NCBI GenBank assembly: GCA_013368375.1
Contig: JAACJP010000041.1
Span: 330,774 to 394,773 of the forward strand
Direction of reading: 5' to 3'
From: Tricholomella constricta
Taxonomy: Eukaryota > Basidiomycota > Agaricomycetes > Agaricales > Lyophyllaceae
DNA length: 64,000 nt
The notes beneath the pieces are model-generated. The model did no database searches and was not told the DNA's origin. It was given only the letters and a program-made list of their open reading frames with translations. The position numbers and the translations under genes were made by a program. Shown here piece by piece: positions 52,706 through 63,125 of the stretch (positions are counted from its first letter, which is position 1; the number at the start of each line of letters is the position of its first letter).

Positions 52706-52818
52706 CTCTAGAAACCCGACGAAGCCGACCGATCCGCTTCCGCGCCGAAACACGTGTCTGCTACACGCGACCGTCCAACGCGCGCTCGCTCCGATCGCCC
52801 GCCCAGTCCCGTTTCGAG

Positions 52819-54032
52819 ATGTCCGAATTTGGTGACATGTCGCAGCGACCGTTCTCTCCCTTCCTCACGACGGAGGAGCGGTTGGCGAATATGGAAGCCA
52901 CAATTTCGGCTCTCTCTGCCTCCAATACCTCCAACTCGGCCTCTATGGACCGCCTCTCCGCTCTTTTCGAAAAATTCATGTCGGGGACACCCCCCAATCC
53001 CACCCCCGCTGCTCCCGAAGCAGACACGACCACTCCGCCGCCTGAGACGACCACCCTGCTGCCAGGCTCTCCGCGATCGGGATCACACCACCTCCGACCG
53101 TCGCCCCCTCCCATTTACGACGGCGCCCGATTGGGCGGTCGCGCGTTCTTGAACGCCTGCAAGCTCTACTTCTCCTTGTGCGGGGAAGTTTTGCCGACGA
53201 CCACGCCCAAATAGTATGGGTGCTGTCGTACATGCAGCACGGGTGAGCCGCCGACTTCGTCAGTCGGGTGTTCCAGTTCGGAACCGCCAAGGACGTCTTT
53301 CCCGCCTGGAAGGACTTCGAAGACACCTTCCGTGGCGAGTTCTTCCTCTTCGACGAGGTCGCTGATGCCGCGCTCATCCTGGAGTCGACGGCGTACTTCC
53401 AGAACAGTCGATCGATCGACGAGTACATCGACTCGTTCCGATCCCTGTGGGTCAAGGCGGGCTATCCAGATGGGCGTCACCTGGTCCTCAAATTCCGTCG
53501 AGGAATGGACCCGAAGCTCTCGAGGCGACTCGGAAGCATCACCACGGGTCGCCCGCACGATGAGAAGATTGAGGAGTGGCTGAGGATCGCTCGTTCTCAA
53601 GATTTCATCATGAGGTCGGAGGACGACTTCCACCGTCGGATGGTCCCGACAAAGGCGCCCGACAGCCGCCAGCCCACCGCCGCAGCTGCACGATGGGCGT
53701 TCGCTACTGCCCCCGCTCCCGCTCCCGCTCCTGCTCCCCCCGCCCCCCGCGCTCCTGTCGCACCAGCCCCCAGGCCGATCCCCCAGGGCATCCCAATGGA
53801 CGTAGATCGGATGCGCGATCGAGTCGCGCCTGCCGACGACCACTGTTTCCGGTGCAAGAAAAAGGGTCACTACTCTCGTGACTGCCCTTTGCGCTGGGAC
53901 GTGCGCCACATGCTCGATGATGAGCTGGAGGCGCTTATCATGGAACGTCTAGCTCGCAAGGACGCAGTCCCCGCCGACCCGACTCCATCGTCGGCCGACG
54001 CGACCGCCTCCGACGCCGAGGAGGGTTTTTAA
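52819..54032 (+). pseudogene. Element 3 Gag with one frameshift and one stop
   Basis: ATG at 52819. The N-terminal and linker part is open to 53214. Comparison with Element 4 shows a frame change near 53175-53185 and a TGA (near 53244) in place of an arginine codon in the MQHGRAADF segment. The frame is then open from 53245 to 54032. The C-terminal part has the capsid-like region, basic and Pro/Ala-rich stretches and one CCHC zinc knuckle (CFRCKKKGHYSRDC, near 53850). The last codons run over a slippery site directly before the TAA. Not functional as it stands. Confidence 0.88.
54023..54032 (+). promoter_or_regulatory. -1 frameshift site, gag to pol, Element 3
   Basis: G GGT TTT followed directly by TAA: in the gag frame GGT TTT TAA; one step back GGG TTT TTA ATC continues into the open pol frame. 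GGGTTTT fits the X XXY YYZ rule. A downstream stem is less clear than in Element 2; a weak acaac / gttgt pairing is possible (about 54036-54066). Confidence 0.65.
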
Positions 54033-56378
54033 TCACACAACAGGTGGAACGTACGCCCCCGTTGTCTAGTCGTAATCGGTTCGCTCCTTTATCCGTAGAA
54101 TACGCCAATACACCTAATATTGCTGCTATTCCGACGAGTGAACTGACCGACAAAGACGTACAAAACCCCTCCAACCCGACGACACCGATCGCAGTCGCAA
54201 AGCCGATCGCCCCGTCGCGTCGTGGCCTACCCCGCTGGGAAAAGCGACTTCCTAGTCGCTTCATCGCCGCTGCCTCCCCCTGCCCCAGATCCCTGTGGCT
54301 CAACGTCGAACTGGAGACCACCGACACCCAGGAGTCGCATGCCGTCACTGCCCTAGTGGACAGCGGAGCGACCGGCAGTTTTCTCAATGTCGCTTTCGTC
54401 GAGAAACACAAGCTCACGACCAAGGTGCTTAGTCGGCCATCCCCGGTTTACAATGTGGACGGCACCCTCAACGAAGGCGGTTCGGTCTCTTGCATCGTAG
54501 AAGCTGTCTTGCGATACAACGGTCATACCGAACGAGCCGTCTTCGGGGTCACCCAGTTAGGCAAGCAAGACATGATCCTCGGGTTCAACTGGCTTAAAAA
54601 CCATAACCCCGAGATCGATTGGGAGACCAAGGAGGTGAAGATGAGTCGCTGTCCGACGCAGTGTGACACCTGCAAGGACGAGGTCAAAGCCGATCGGCGC
54701 GCACGCACCAGAGTGCGCGCAGCGATCCGCGCCTGTCGAGCCGACGGTATCCCGATGACTGAGCCCGACCTGCGAGCCCCGACCAACCCATATGTTGAGG
54801 ACGACTCTGATGAGGAGGAGTTCCTCCCTTACACCCCGATCCTGGAGGAACCTGACCCAGAGTCTGACGACTTCCTGGTGGAAACCTTCCTGAATGGCGA
54901 TCGCATCTTCGCGACCGCGATCCATCCGACTCCAACCGCCGAACATATTCGGGCCAGCCAAACGACATCGCAGCGACTTGCGGAAGCGCACGCTGCTAAC
55001 TCCGTGCCCAGAACTTTCCGTGACGCAGTACCGACCCACCTCCACGACTTTGAAGATGTCTTCTCCAAAGTCGCATTCGATGAGCTTCCAAAGCGCAAGC
55101 AATGGGATCATGCCATCGAACTGGAGCCGGGCGCGTCGCCGACGGGCACGAAGGTCTACTCGCTCTCACCGGCAGAACAGGTCGAACTCGACGCGTTCCT
55201 CAAGGAGAACCTCGAGACAGGTCGCATCCGACCGTCCAAGTCGCCCATGGCATCGCCGGTCTTCTTCATCAAGAAGAAGGACGGGTCGCTCCGACTGGTT
55301 CAGGACTATCGGACGCTCAATGCGCTCACAGTGAAGAACCGATACCCGCTGCCCCTCATTAGCGAACTGGTGAATAACCTTCGCGGCGCGCGGTACTTCA
55401 CCAAGTTGGACGTCCGATGGGGGTACAACAACGTCCGGATCAAGGAAGGCGACGAGTGGAAGGCAGCGTTTCGGACGAATCGCGGCCTCTTCGAGCCGCT
55501 CGTCATGTTCTTCGGCCTCACGAACAGCCCCGCCACATTTCAGACCATGATGAATGATATCTTCCGCGATCTGATCGCCGAAGGTGTTGTTTGCGTGTAC
55601 CTCGATGACATCTTGATTTATACAAAGACGCTAGAGGAACACCATCGGGTCATGCGACTGGTACTGGACCGACTCCGCGAACATCAGCTGTTCTTAAAGC
55701 CCGAGAAATGCGAATTCGAGCAGACTAAGATCGAGTATCTCGGGCTGATCATTTCGCAAGGGCAAGCGGAAATGGATCCGGTTAAAGTCGCTGGAGTGTT
55801 GGAATGGCCGGCGCCGAAGAACAAGAAGGAGGTGCAAGCGTTCCTAGGCTTCACCAATTTCTACCGACGGTTCATCCAGGACTTCTCGCACCACGCCCGA
55901 CCCCTGTTCGATCTGACGGGCAAGGACGTCGCCTGGCGGTGGGGAGAGTCGGAGCAGTCGGCCTTTGCCCTTCTGAAGTCTGCGATCACGTCGGGGCCAG
56001 TCCTCATGTTCCCCGATGGCGACCGACCGTACCGCATTGAAGCCGACTCCTCCGACTTCGCAACGGGCGCGGTCCTGTCGCAAGAGTCGCCGTCCGATGG
56101 CAAGTGGCACCCGGTCGCGTTCTACTCGAAGAGCTTGAACGCCGTCGAGCGGAACTACGAGATCCATGATAAAGAGATGCTGGCGATCATCCGGTCTTTG
56201 GAGGAATGGCGACACTTCGTAGAAGGCGCAAAGCACAAGGTGGAGATCTGGACTGACCACAAGAACCTTGAGTACTTCCTCACCGCGAAGAAACTCAATC
56301 GGCGTCAAGCCCGATGGTCGCTTTACCTCGCTAACTTCGACTTCGCCCTCCACCACCGTCCTGGCCGTAGCATGGGCA
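54029..56378 (+). CDS. Element 3 Pol part 1: protease, reverse transcriptase, RNase H
   Basis: The -1 frame is open from the frameshift site. Retropepsin: ALVDSGATGSFL near 54350 and ILGFNWL near 54580. RT: GTKVYSLSPAEQ, SPVFFIKKKDGSLRLVQDYRTLN near 55255, LDVRWGYNNVRI near 55410, VYLDDILIY near 55600. RNase H: IEADSSDFATGAVLSQ near 56040, DKEMLAIIRSLEEW near 56170 and WTDHKNLEYF near 56250. The frame runs to RPGRSMG, where the KDZ-end element is inserted at 56379. The extra residues up to TAG 56399 are not part of pol. Confidence 0.93.
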
Positions 56379-56599
56379 CAGGTAGGGGCATTACAATGTA
56401 GCGTGTCCTACGGTCCAGCGGGCCCATACATTGTAGCGTACTTGACGGCACCAGCGGGCCCGCTGGAGCGCCAGCGGGGCCCCTACATGTAGCCGTCTGG
56501 CACGGTGCCAGCGGGACCTCTACATGTAGTCGTCTGGCACAGTACCAGCGGGCCCGCTGGTGCTGCAGCGGGCCTATATGGTGCTGCGGGGGCAGCAGG

Positions 56600-56890
56600 T
56601 GGGGGCTAGCGGGGCACTACCCATGTCCGCGGACCTCTGCGGGTCATTGTCTGTGGAGCACACCCAGTATTGCAGGGGGCCGATATGGTGCTGTGGGGGG
56701 GCAGCAGGGTGGGGGGGCTTGCGGAGCACTGCCCATGTCCGCGGACGTCCGCGGGTCGTCGTCTGGGGCACACCCAGGATTGCAGGGGGCCGATACGGTG
56801 CTGTGGGGGGGCAGCAGGGTGGGGGGCTTGCAGGGCACTGCCCATGTCCGCGGACGTCCGCGGGTCGTTGCCTGTGGAGCACACCCAGCA
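56600..56890. repeat. Subterminal minisatellite, left arm
   Basis: About 100-115 bp units with cccatgtccgcggac.tccgcgggtc and cacccag.attgcagggggccgata; mirrored in reverse complement at about 60420-60690. Confidence 0.75.
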
Positions 56891-56945
56891 ATGCAGCAGG
56901 CCTATAATGATGCAATAGGGGGCCACAGAGCAGGTGCTGTTACAC

Positions 56946-57620
56946 ACCTCCGCGGACTTGCAGCGGAGCACATTACATATAGTATGTCTGCATTACATTG
57001 AGCTTGCAGGGCATTACCCATGTCCGCGGACCTCCACGGGTCGTTGCCTGTGGAGCACACCCAGCAATGCAGCAGGCCTAGATGGTGCTGTGGGGGCCAC
57101 AGAGCAGCACACCTCCGCGGACTTGCAGCGGAGCACACTACATATAGTATGTTCGCATGACATTGAGCTTGCAGGGCATTACCCACGTCCGCGGACGTCC
57201 GCGGGTCGTTGCCTGTGGAGCACACGCAGCACTGCAGCAGGCCTATATGGTGCTGTGGGGGCCACAGAGCAGCACACCTCCGCGGACTTGCAGCGGAGCA
57301 CACTACATATAGTATGTCTGCATTACATTGAGCTTGCAGGGCATTACCCACGTCCGCGAACGTCCGCGGGTCGTTGCCTGTGGAGCACACGCAGCACTGC
57401 AGCAGGCCTGTATGGTGCTGTGGGGGCCACAGAGCAGCACACCTCCGCGGACTTGCAGCGGAGCACACTACATACAGTATGTCTGCATGACATTGAGCTT
57501 GCAGAGCATTACCAACGTCCGCGGACCTCCGCAGGTTATTGCCTGTGGGGCACACCCAGCACCGCAGCAGGCCTATATGGTGCAGTAGGGGGCCGCGGAG
57601 CAGGGGCTGTTACACACCTC
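56946..57620. repeat. 165-bp tandem repeat, left arm
   Basis: acctccgcgg recurs at 56946, 57111, 57276 and 57441, exactly 165 bases apart. Each unit carries cttgcagcggagcaca, cattgagcttgcag and gcaggcctatatggtgctg. Confidence 0.85.
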
Positions 57621-57661
57621 CGCAGACTTGCAGCGGAGCACACGGAGTAGCAGTAGCAGTG

Positions 57662-58004
57662 GAGCACAAAATCAAGAACGAAGGAATAATACTCCTTGAA
57701 AGATGGAACTGGGTGTCTTTGATCATGGTCCTATTGGGCAGTTCGGACACCAGCCTTGCCAGGAAAATACAATTTGAGTACGGTTAAAGACAAGGAACAG
57801 GGCTGTTTTGCCACCTCCGCGGAGTTGCAGTAGAGCACAAAATCAAGGAAGAAGGAATAATACTCCTTGAAAGATGGAACCGGGTGTCTTTGATCATGGT
57901 CCTATTGGGCAGTTCGGGCACCAGCCTTGCCAGGAAAATACGATTTGAGTATGGTTAAAGACAAGGAGCAGGGCTGTTTTGCCACCTCCGCGGAGTTGCA
58001 GTGG
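57662..58004. repeat. 171-bp tandem pair in the centre of the element
   Basis: gagcacaaaatcaag at 57662 and 57833 and a further gagcac at 58004 mark two 171-bp units with cttgaaagatggaac and ttgggcagttcgg. Confidence 0.8.
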
Positions 58005-59220
58005 AGCACACTACATGTAGCATGTCTAAAGTACATCTGCAGACCTCCATGAACTGTTGTCTGTGTAGCACACCTGGTGCTGCAGTGGGCCTATACAGTG
58101 CTAGGGGGCCATAGAGCAGAGGTGTTATATACCTCCACGGAGTAGCAATGGAGCACACTACATGTAGCATGTCCTACATTTCTACTGGTATACAACCTCA
58201 ACAGTATACAGTATCACCATCAAATCCTGTCTGCATGTTATGGTTTACTTCCATTCAATCATGGGCCTACAGAGGAGGCTACACTTAAACCTGTAGCTCC
58301 ACTATAACTGTGGTGTGGAGTTAACAAAGCCTGTATCAAGTATCAAGGGAGTGTTGTGTAATGAGTATGACCTTTGTGTTCCTTAGTATTTCAATAGCAG
58401 GAGGGCTGCAACAGCTGAAGGGCCGCAACAGCTGTATCTAGCTCGATATTGACAATGCTGTGCATAAAGAGTACATTATATCGCAGTAGCAAAAGTGTAA
58501 AGCTCAATATGAAAGATGGTGCTGTATCATGCACTCTGAAGCACAAACAACAAATACTGCTGATTGACAGCTATAAGAGGACACAGGGCTACTCTCAATA
58601 CATTCTCTCTGTGAATTTGTAAGAATAGCTTACATAGTGTAAATAATACTAGTATATAGTAGAGATGATACAAGAAAGCTACAATAGCATGATGCTGCAG
58701 TGAACATAAGTACTGCAGAATAAGCAATCTTTTGGATATTGGACATGTCCACTTGTCTGTAAAGTGTACCAAAGTGGTACACTTATGCACTCTCTTTGGA
58801 ATCCAGCCCACATATTAGATGTAGGCTTGGACTAGTTAGACTAAATTCAAAGCTTGTGTATCCAAGCACATATACATTTTTTATTGACCGTGGCGTAACA
58901 ATAAATATACTTTGAAATGCATTGCCACACTGCTGCTGTGCTGTCCGAGTGATGAAGTGTCAGTGGAACCAAGGCTGAAGATTACATCAATACAATTCAC
59001 TTCTATTACAGGGCATGGAAACCTGCAGGTCTTGCATACTGGTTACGCCACACTGCGGAAGTGACTGAAGTCCGCGGACATGCCAAATGTCATATACCTG
59101 CCCTGTAATGTGATGTCGGTATTTGAACTGGAGCCTACATCGCACACTGCAGAGCGGGGTCACCGGCATTATGCCTCGTATGTTGGACATGCAATATAGT
59201 GTGCTCCGCTGCAAGCATGA
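58005..59220. other. Central unique part of the non-autonomous element
   Basis: About 1.2 kb of AT-richer sequence with a few ctacatgtag motifs (near 58011 and 58158). No coding region with similarity to a transposase; no gene supported. Confidence 0.5.
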
Positions 59221-59689
59221 TATATGTAGTGTGCTCCGCTGCAAGTCCGCGGAGGTGTGTAACAGCACCTGCTCCGTGGCCTCCTACAGTACTATATAGG
59301 CCCACGGCAGCCCCAGCGGGCTTGTTGACACTATGCCAGATGGCTGCACGTAGATGACGTGCTCGTACATTGGACATGATATACATAGTGTGCTCATGAT
59401 ATATGTAGTGTACTCCGCTGCAAGTCCGCGGAGGTGTGTAACAGCCCCTGTACTGCAGCCCCAGCGGGCTTGCTGATACTGTGCCAGATGGCTACACGTA
59501 GATGATGTGCTCGTACATTGGACATGGTATATGTAGTGTGCTTTGCTGCAAGTCCGCGGAGGTGTGTAACAGCACCTGCTCTGTGGCCCCCTATTGCACC
59601 ATATAGGCATGCTGCAGTGCTGGGTGTGCCCCACAGGCAACAACCCGCAGAGGTCCGCAGACGTGGGTAATGCCCTGCTGCTCCGCTGC

Positions 59690-60365
59690 AAGTCCGCGGA
59701 GGTGTGCTGCTCTGTGGCCCCCACAGCACCATATAGGCCTGCTGCAGTGCTGCGTGTGCTCCACAGGCAACGACCCGCGGACGTCCGCGGACGTGGGTAA
59801 TGCCCTGCAAGCTCAATGTAATGCAGACATACTATATGTAGTGTGCTCCGCTGCAAGTCCGCGGAGTTGTGCTGCTCTGTGGCCCCCACAGCACCATATA
59901 GGCCTGCTGCAGTGCTGCGTGTGCTCCACAGGCAACGACCCGTGGAGGTCCGCGGACGTGGGTAATGCCCTGCAAGCTCAATGTAATGCAGACATACTAT
60001 ATGTAATGTGCTCCACTGCAAGTCCGCGGAGGTGTGCTGCTCTGTGGCCCCCACAGCACCATATAGGCCTGCTGCAGTGCTGCGTGTGCTCCACAGGCAA
60101 CGACCCGCGGACGTTCGCGGACGTGGGTAATGCCCTGCAAGCTCAATGTAATGCAGACATACTATATGTAGTGTGCTCCGCTGCAAGTCCGCGGAGGTGT
60201 GCTGCTCTGTGGCCCCCACAGCACCATATAGGCCTGCTGCAGTGCTGCGTGTGCTCCACAGGCAACGACCCGTGGAGGTCCGCGGACGTGGGTAATGCCC
60301 TGCAAGCTCAATGTAATGCAGACATACTATATGTAATGTGCTCCGCTGCAAGTCCGCGGAGGTGT
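59690..60365. repeat. 165-bp tandem repeat, right arm
   Basis: gcgga of the ccgcgga motif recurs at 59696, 59861, 60026, 60191 and 60356, exactly 165 bases apart. These units are the reverse complement of the left-arm repeat. Confidence 0.85.
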
Positions 60366-60935
60366 GTAACAGCACCTGCTCTGTGGCCCCCTATTGCATC
60401 ATTATAGGCCTTCTGCATTGCTGGGTGTGCTCCACAGGCAACGACCCGCGGACGTCCGCGGACATGGGCAGTGCCCCGCAAGCCCCCCACCCTGCTGCCC
60501 CCCCACAGCACCGTATCGGCCCCCTGCAATCCTGGGTGTGCCCCAGACGACGACCCGCGGACGTCCGCGGACATGGGCAGTGCTCCGCAAGCCCCCCCAC
60601 CCTGCTGCCCCCCACAGCACCATATCGGCCCCCTGCAATACTGGGTGTGCTCCACAGACAATGACCCGCGGAGGTCCGCGGACGTGGGTAGTGCCCCGCT
60701 AGCCCCCACCTGCTGCCCCGCAGCACCATATAGGCCCGCTGCAGCACCAGCGGGCCCGCTGGTACTGTGCCAGACGACTACATGTAGAGGTCCCGCTGGC
60801 ACCGTGCCAGACGGCTACATGTAGGGGCCCCGCTGGCGCTCCAGCGGGCCCGCTGGTGCCGTCAAGTACACTACAATGTATGGGCCCGCTGGACCGTGGG
60901 ACACGCTACATTGTAGTGCCTGTATGTGATGGGCA

Positions 60936-62622
60936 AACCCGACGCGTTATCGCGTCGCCCCGACCATGGCGACGGAAGCGCCGACAACGCCAACATCGTG
61001 CTGCTCAAACCAGAATTCTTCGCCGTTCGTGCAACTGAAGGTCTTGCACTGGTCGGAGAGGAGGATGACGTGCTGAAAGCGATCCGCAAGGGCAATCGCG
61101 ATGGAGCTCAGGAGGATGCGGTCGCGAAAGCGGCGCAACTGGTCAAAGCATCCAAGATCGCCGGCCGCTCCCTTCGCTTTGGCGAGTGGGGAGAGGAAGG
61201 CGGTCTGCTCATGTTCCGTGGACGGATCTATGTCCCGAACGTCCCAGACCTTCGCCGACGCATTGTGGAGCAGCACCACGACTCCAAGGTCGCTGGTCAC
61301 CCCGGTCGCTGGAAGACGCTCGAACTGGTGTCGCGCAACTACTGGTGGCCCCAGATGTCGCGCTTCATCGGTTCGTACACCAGCACCTGTGACATGTGTC
61401 TGCGCACAAAACCTCGCCGCCAACCCCCCGTCGGACAGCTGCAGCCGCTTCCCATCCCCGAAGGCCGATGGAATGTCGTATCGGTCGACTTCATCACCGA
61501 ACTTCCAGAGTCCAACGGCCACGACGCGATCATGAATGTCGTGGATTCGGTCGGAAAGCGCGCGCACTTCATCGCGTCGCACACGACTTGTTCGGCCCTG
61601 GGAGCTGCGAACCTCTACCGCCGCCACGTCTGGAAGCTGCACGGTCTCCCTGACGCATTCGTCTCTGATCGAGGTCCACAGTTCGTCGCCGAGTTCATGC
61701 GCGAACTGTACAGACTCCTGGGTATCAAGCTGTCGGCCTCGACGGCGTACCACCCACAGACCAACGGACAGACGGAGCGTGTCAACCAGGAACTGGAACA
61801 GTTCTTGCGAGTCTTCTGCAATGAGCGCCAGAACGATTGGGAGGATCTCCTGCCCGACGCCGAATTCAGTTACAACAACCATGTACATTCGGCGACGCAG
61901 CAGACCCCCTTCCTGCTTGACACTGGTCGGCATCCGCGCATGGGCTTTGAGCCGCGTCGGGGCGCTTCCAAGAACGAGTCAGCCGACGAGTTCGTGGAGC
62001 GCATGAAGGAAGCACAGGAGGAAGCCAAGGCAGCGCTTTCAAAGGCCAAAGACGACATGGAGCGGTATTACAACCAGCGACATGCCCCAACGCCCAACTA
62101 CCAGCCTGGCGACAAGGTATACTTGGACGCGACCGACATTTCTACGACCCGACCATCTAAGAAGTTGTCGCATCGCTACCTTAGCCCTTTCGTCGTGCAA
62201 AGGCGAGTCGGCCCGCTTGCATACCGCCTCCTGCTGCCTCAGTCCATGAAGCGCATCCACCCAGTCTTCCACGTCGTGAAGCTCATCCCTGCCGTCGCTG
62301 ATTCCGATCGAAGGTCGTCAATCCGATCCCCCTCCGCCCCCCGACATAATCGACGACGAACCCCATTACGAAGTTGAAAAGATCCTCGATAGCCGAACCT
62401 TCCGCAAAAAACTACAGTACAAGGTCCTGTGGAAGGGCTATGGTTACGAAGAAGCTTCTTGGGAACCTCGCGAAAAATGTCGCCGCCCCCGATCTGGTGC
62501 GAAAGTTCCACCGTGACAACCCTGACGCTGCCCGCCACATTCGTGGCATATTCATGTTATCCCCGGCCGTCTTCGCCACCGCGGCCCCGCACCGAGTCGT
62601 TGCGATTCAAAAGGGGGGGTGA
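60936..62622 (+). CDS. Element 3 Pol part 2: integrase and frameshifted chromodomain
   Basis: It continues the pol frame after the insertion: [11 protein letters not shown]; the integrase finger ([11 protein letters not shown] to CDMCLRTK, 61270-61410); the DDE core with [11 protein letters not shown] (near 61478), VSDRGPQF (near 61660) and [11 protein letters not shown] (near 61762); and the GPY-like segment ([17 protein letters not shown], 62185-62230). The main frame ends at TGA 62377. The chromodomain ([26 protein letters not shown]) reads in another frame from about 62330 to 62470, and its end ([16 protein letters not shown]) in yet another up to 62622. At least two small indels have therefore broken the C-terminus. 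Integrase itself looks intact. Confidence 0.9.
62608..62622 (+). other. Polypurine tract of Element 3
   Basis: A purine run (caaaaggggggg then tga) abuts the TG start of the 3' LTR at 62623. Confidence 0.75.
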
Positions 62623-63120
62623 TGTTAGGGGAACGCCTGTTCACGCCCTCTGACGCTCACCGACTGTCCCCCGACACGTGCGATCGCTCCCGACCGAATC
62701 GCGCCCACCGACCCCGACGCTCCGACCCAAGCGTCGGTGTACATACTTATACATCCCTGTCGCTACCTCCCCTTCCAGCGCGCGCGCCCGATCCCGACGT
62801 CCGACATCCCGACGTCGGTCGCCCGACCTCGTGCCCGCGCCCTGAGCCACAAGGATCGGACAGCGTCGGGAACGTGTACATACACGCGCCCGCTGCCCAT
62901 CCCGTTATCATTTACGTACCATACCACCCCAGAGAGCCGGCCCTCACGTATCTTACTCGTATATAGTCATCCTCCTGACATGGGGGAATCCTTTACTCTA
63001 TTCTCATTGATTCCCCTCTGCCAGGTTAGGTTTACTTACGCTCTCTCTATCCTACATAATATAACATTGGATTCCCCTCTGCCAGCACGACTAAGCTCTG
63101 CAGCTGAGGTCGCCCTAACA
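62623..63120 (+). repeat. 3' LTR of Element 3 (498 bp)
   Basis: Same ends as the 5' LTR. I count roughly five base changes and about eight one- or two-base indels between them. This makes Element 3 clearly older than Element 2. Confidence 0.92.
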
Positions 63121-63125
63121 GCAGC

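Larger units (their letters stand above)
56379..60928. mobile_element. 4.55 kb non-autonomous inverted-repeat element with KDZ ends
   Basis: atgggca is duplicated at 56372-56378 and 60929-60935. Ends: CAGGTAGGGGCATTACAATG on the left, and CACATACAGGCACTACAATG as the reverse complement of the right. The inverted similarity continues inward for more than 1 kb on each side (left about 56379-57650, right about 59220-60928). It contains no transposase; all long frames are repeat translations. Its right end is the same as the KDZ left end at 44180, so it is most simply mobilised by KDZ transposase. Removing it and one atgggca restores the pol frame ([11 protein letters not shown]). Confidence 0.88.
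52201..63120 (+). mobile_element. Element 3: Ty3/gypsy chromodomain retrotransposon in the KDZ transposase gene
   Basis: LTRs at 52201-52691 and 62623-63120 (TGTTAGGGG...CCCTAACA) differ by several substitutions and small indels. The target duplication is gcagc (52196-52200 and 63121-63125). Inside are a self-priming site, gag (frameshifted), a -1 frameshift site, pol with protease, RT, RNase H and integrase, a frameshifted chromodomain, and a polypurine tract. Pol is interrupted by the 4.55 kb element at 56379-60928. Removing Element 3 brings FCPTCPQ back next to a PGVNLP-type continuation, so the site is inside the transposase frame. Confidence 0.93.

Noticed and set aside
59284..60375. A 363-residue minus-strand frame with long repeats, and its mirror at 56934-57650
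   Set aside because: Translation of the 165-bp units of the inverted-repeat element; frames are open because the period is a multiple of three.
61101..62006. Arg/Ser-rich frames overlapping integrase on both strands (including a 328-residue minus frame)
   Set aside because: GC-rich shadows of the Element 3 integrase frame.
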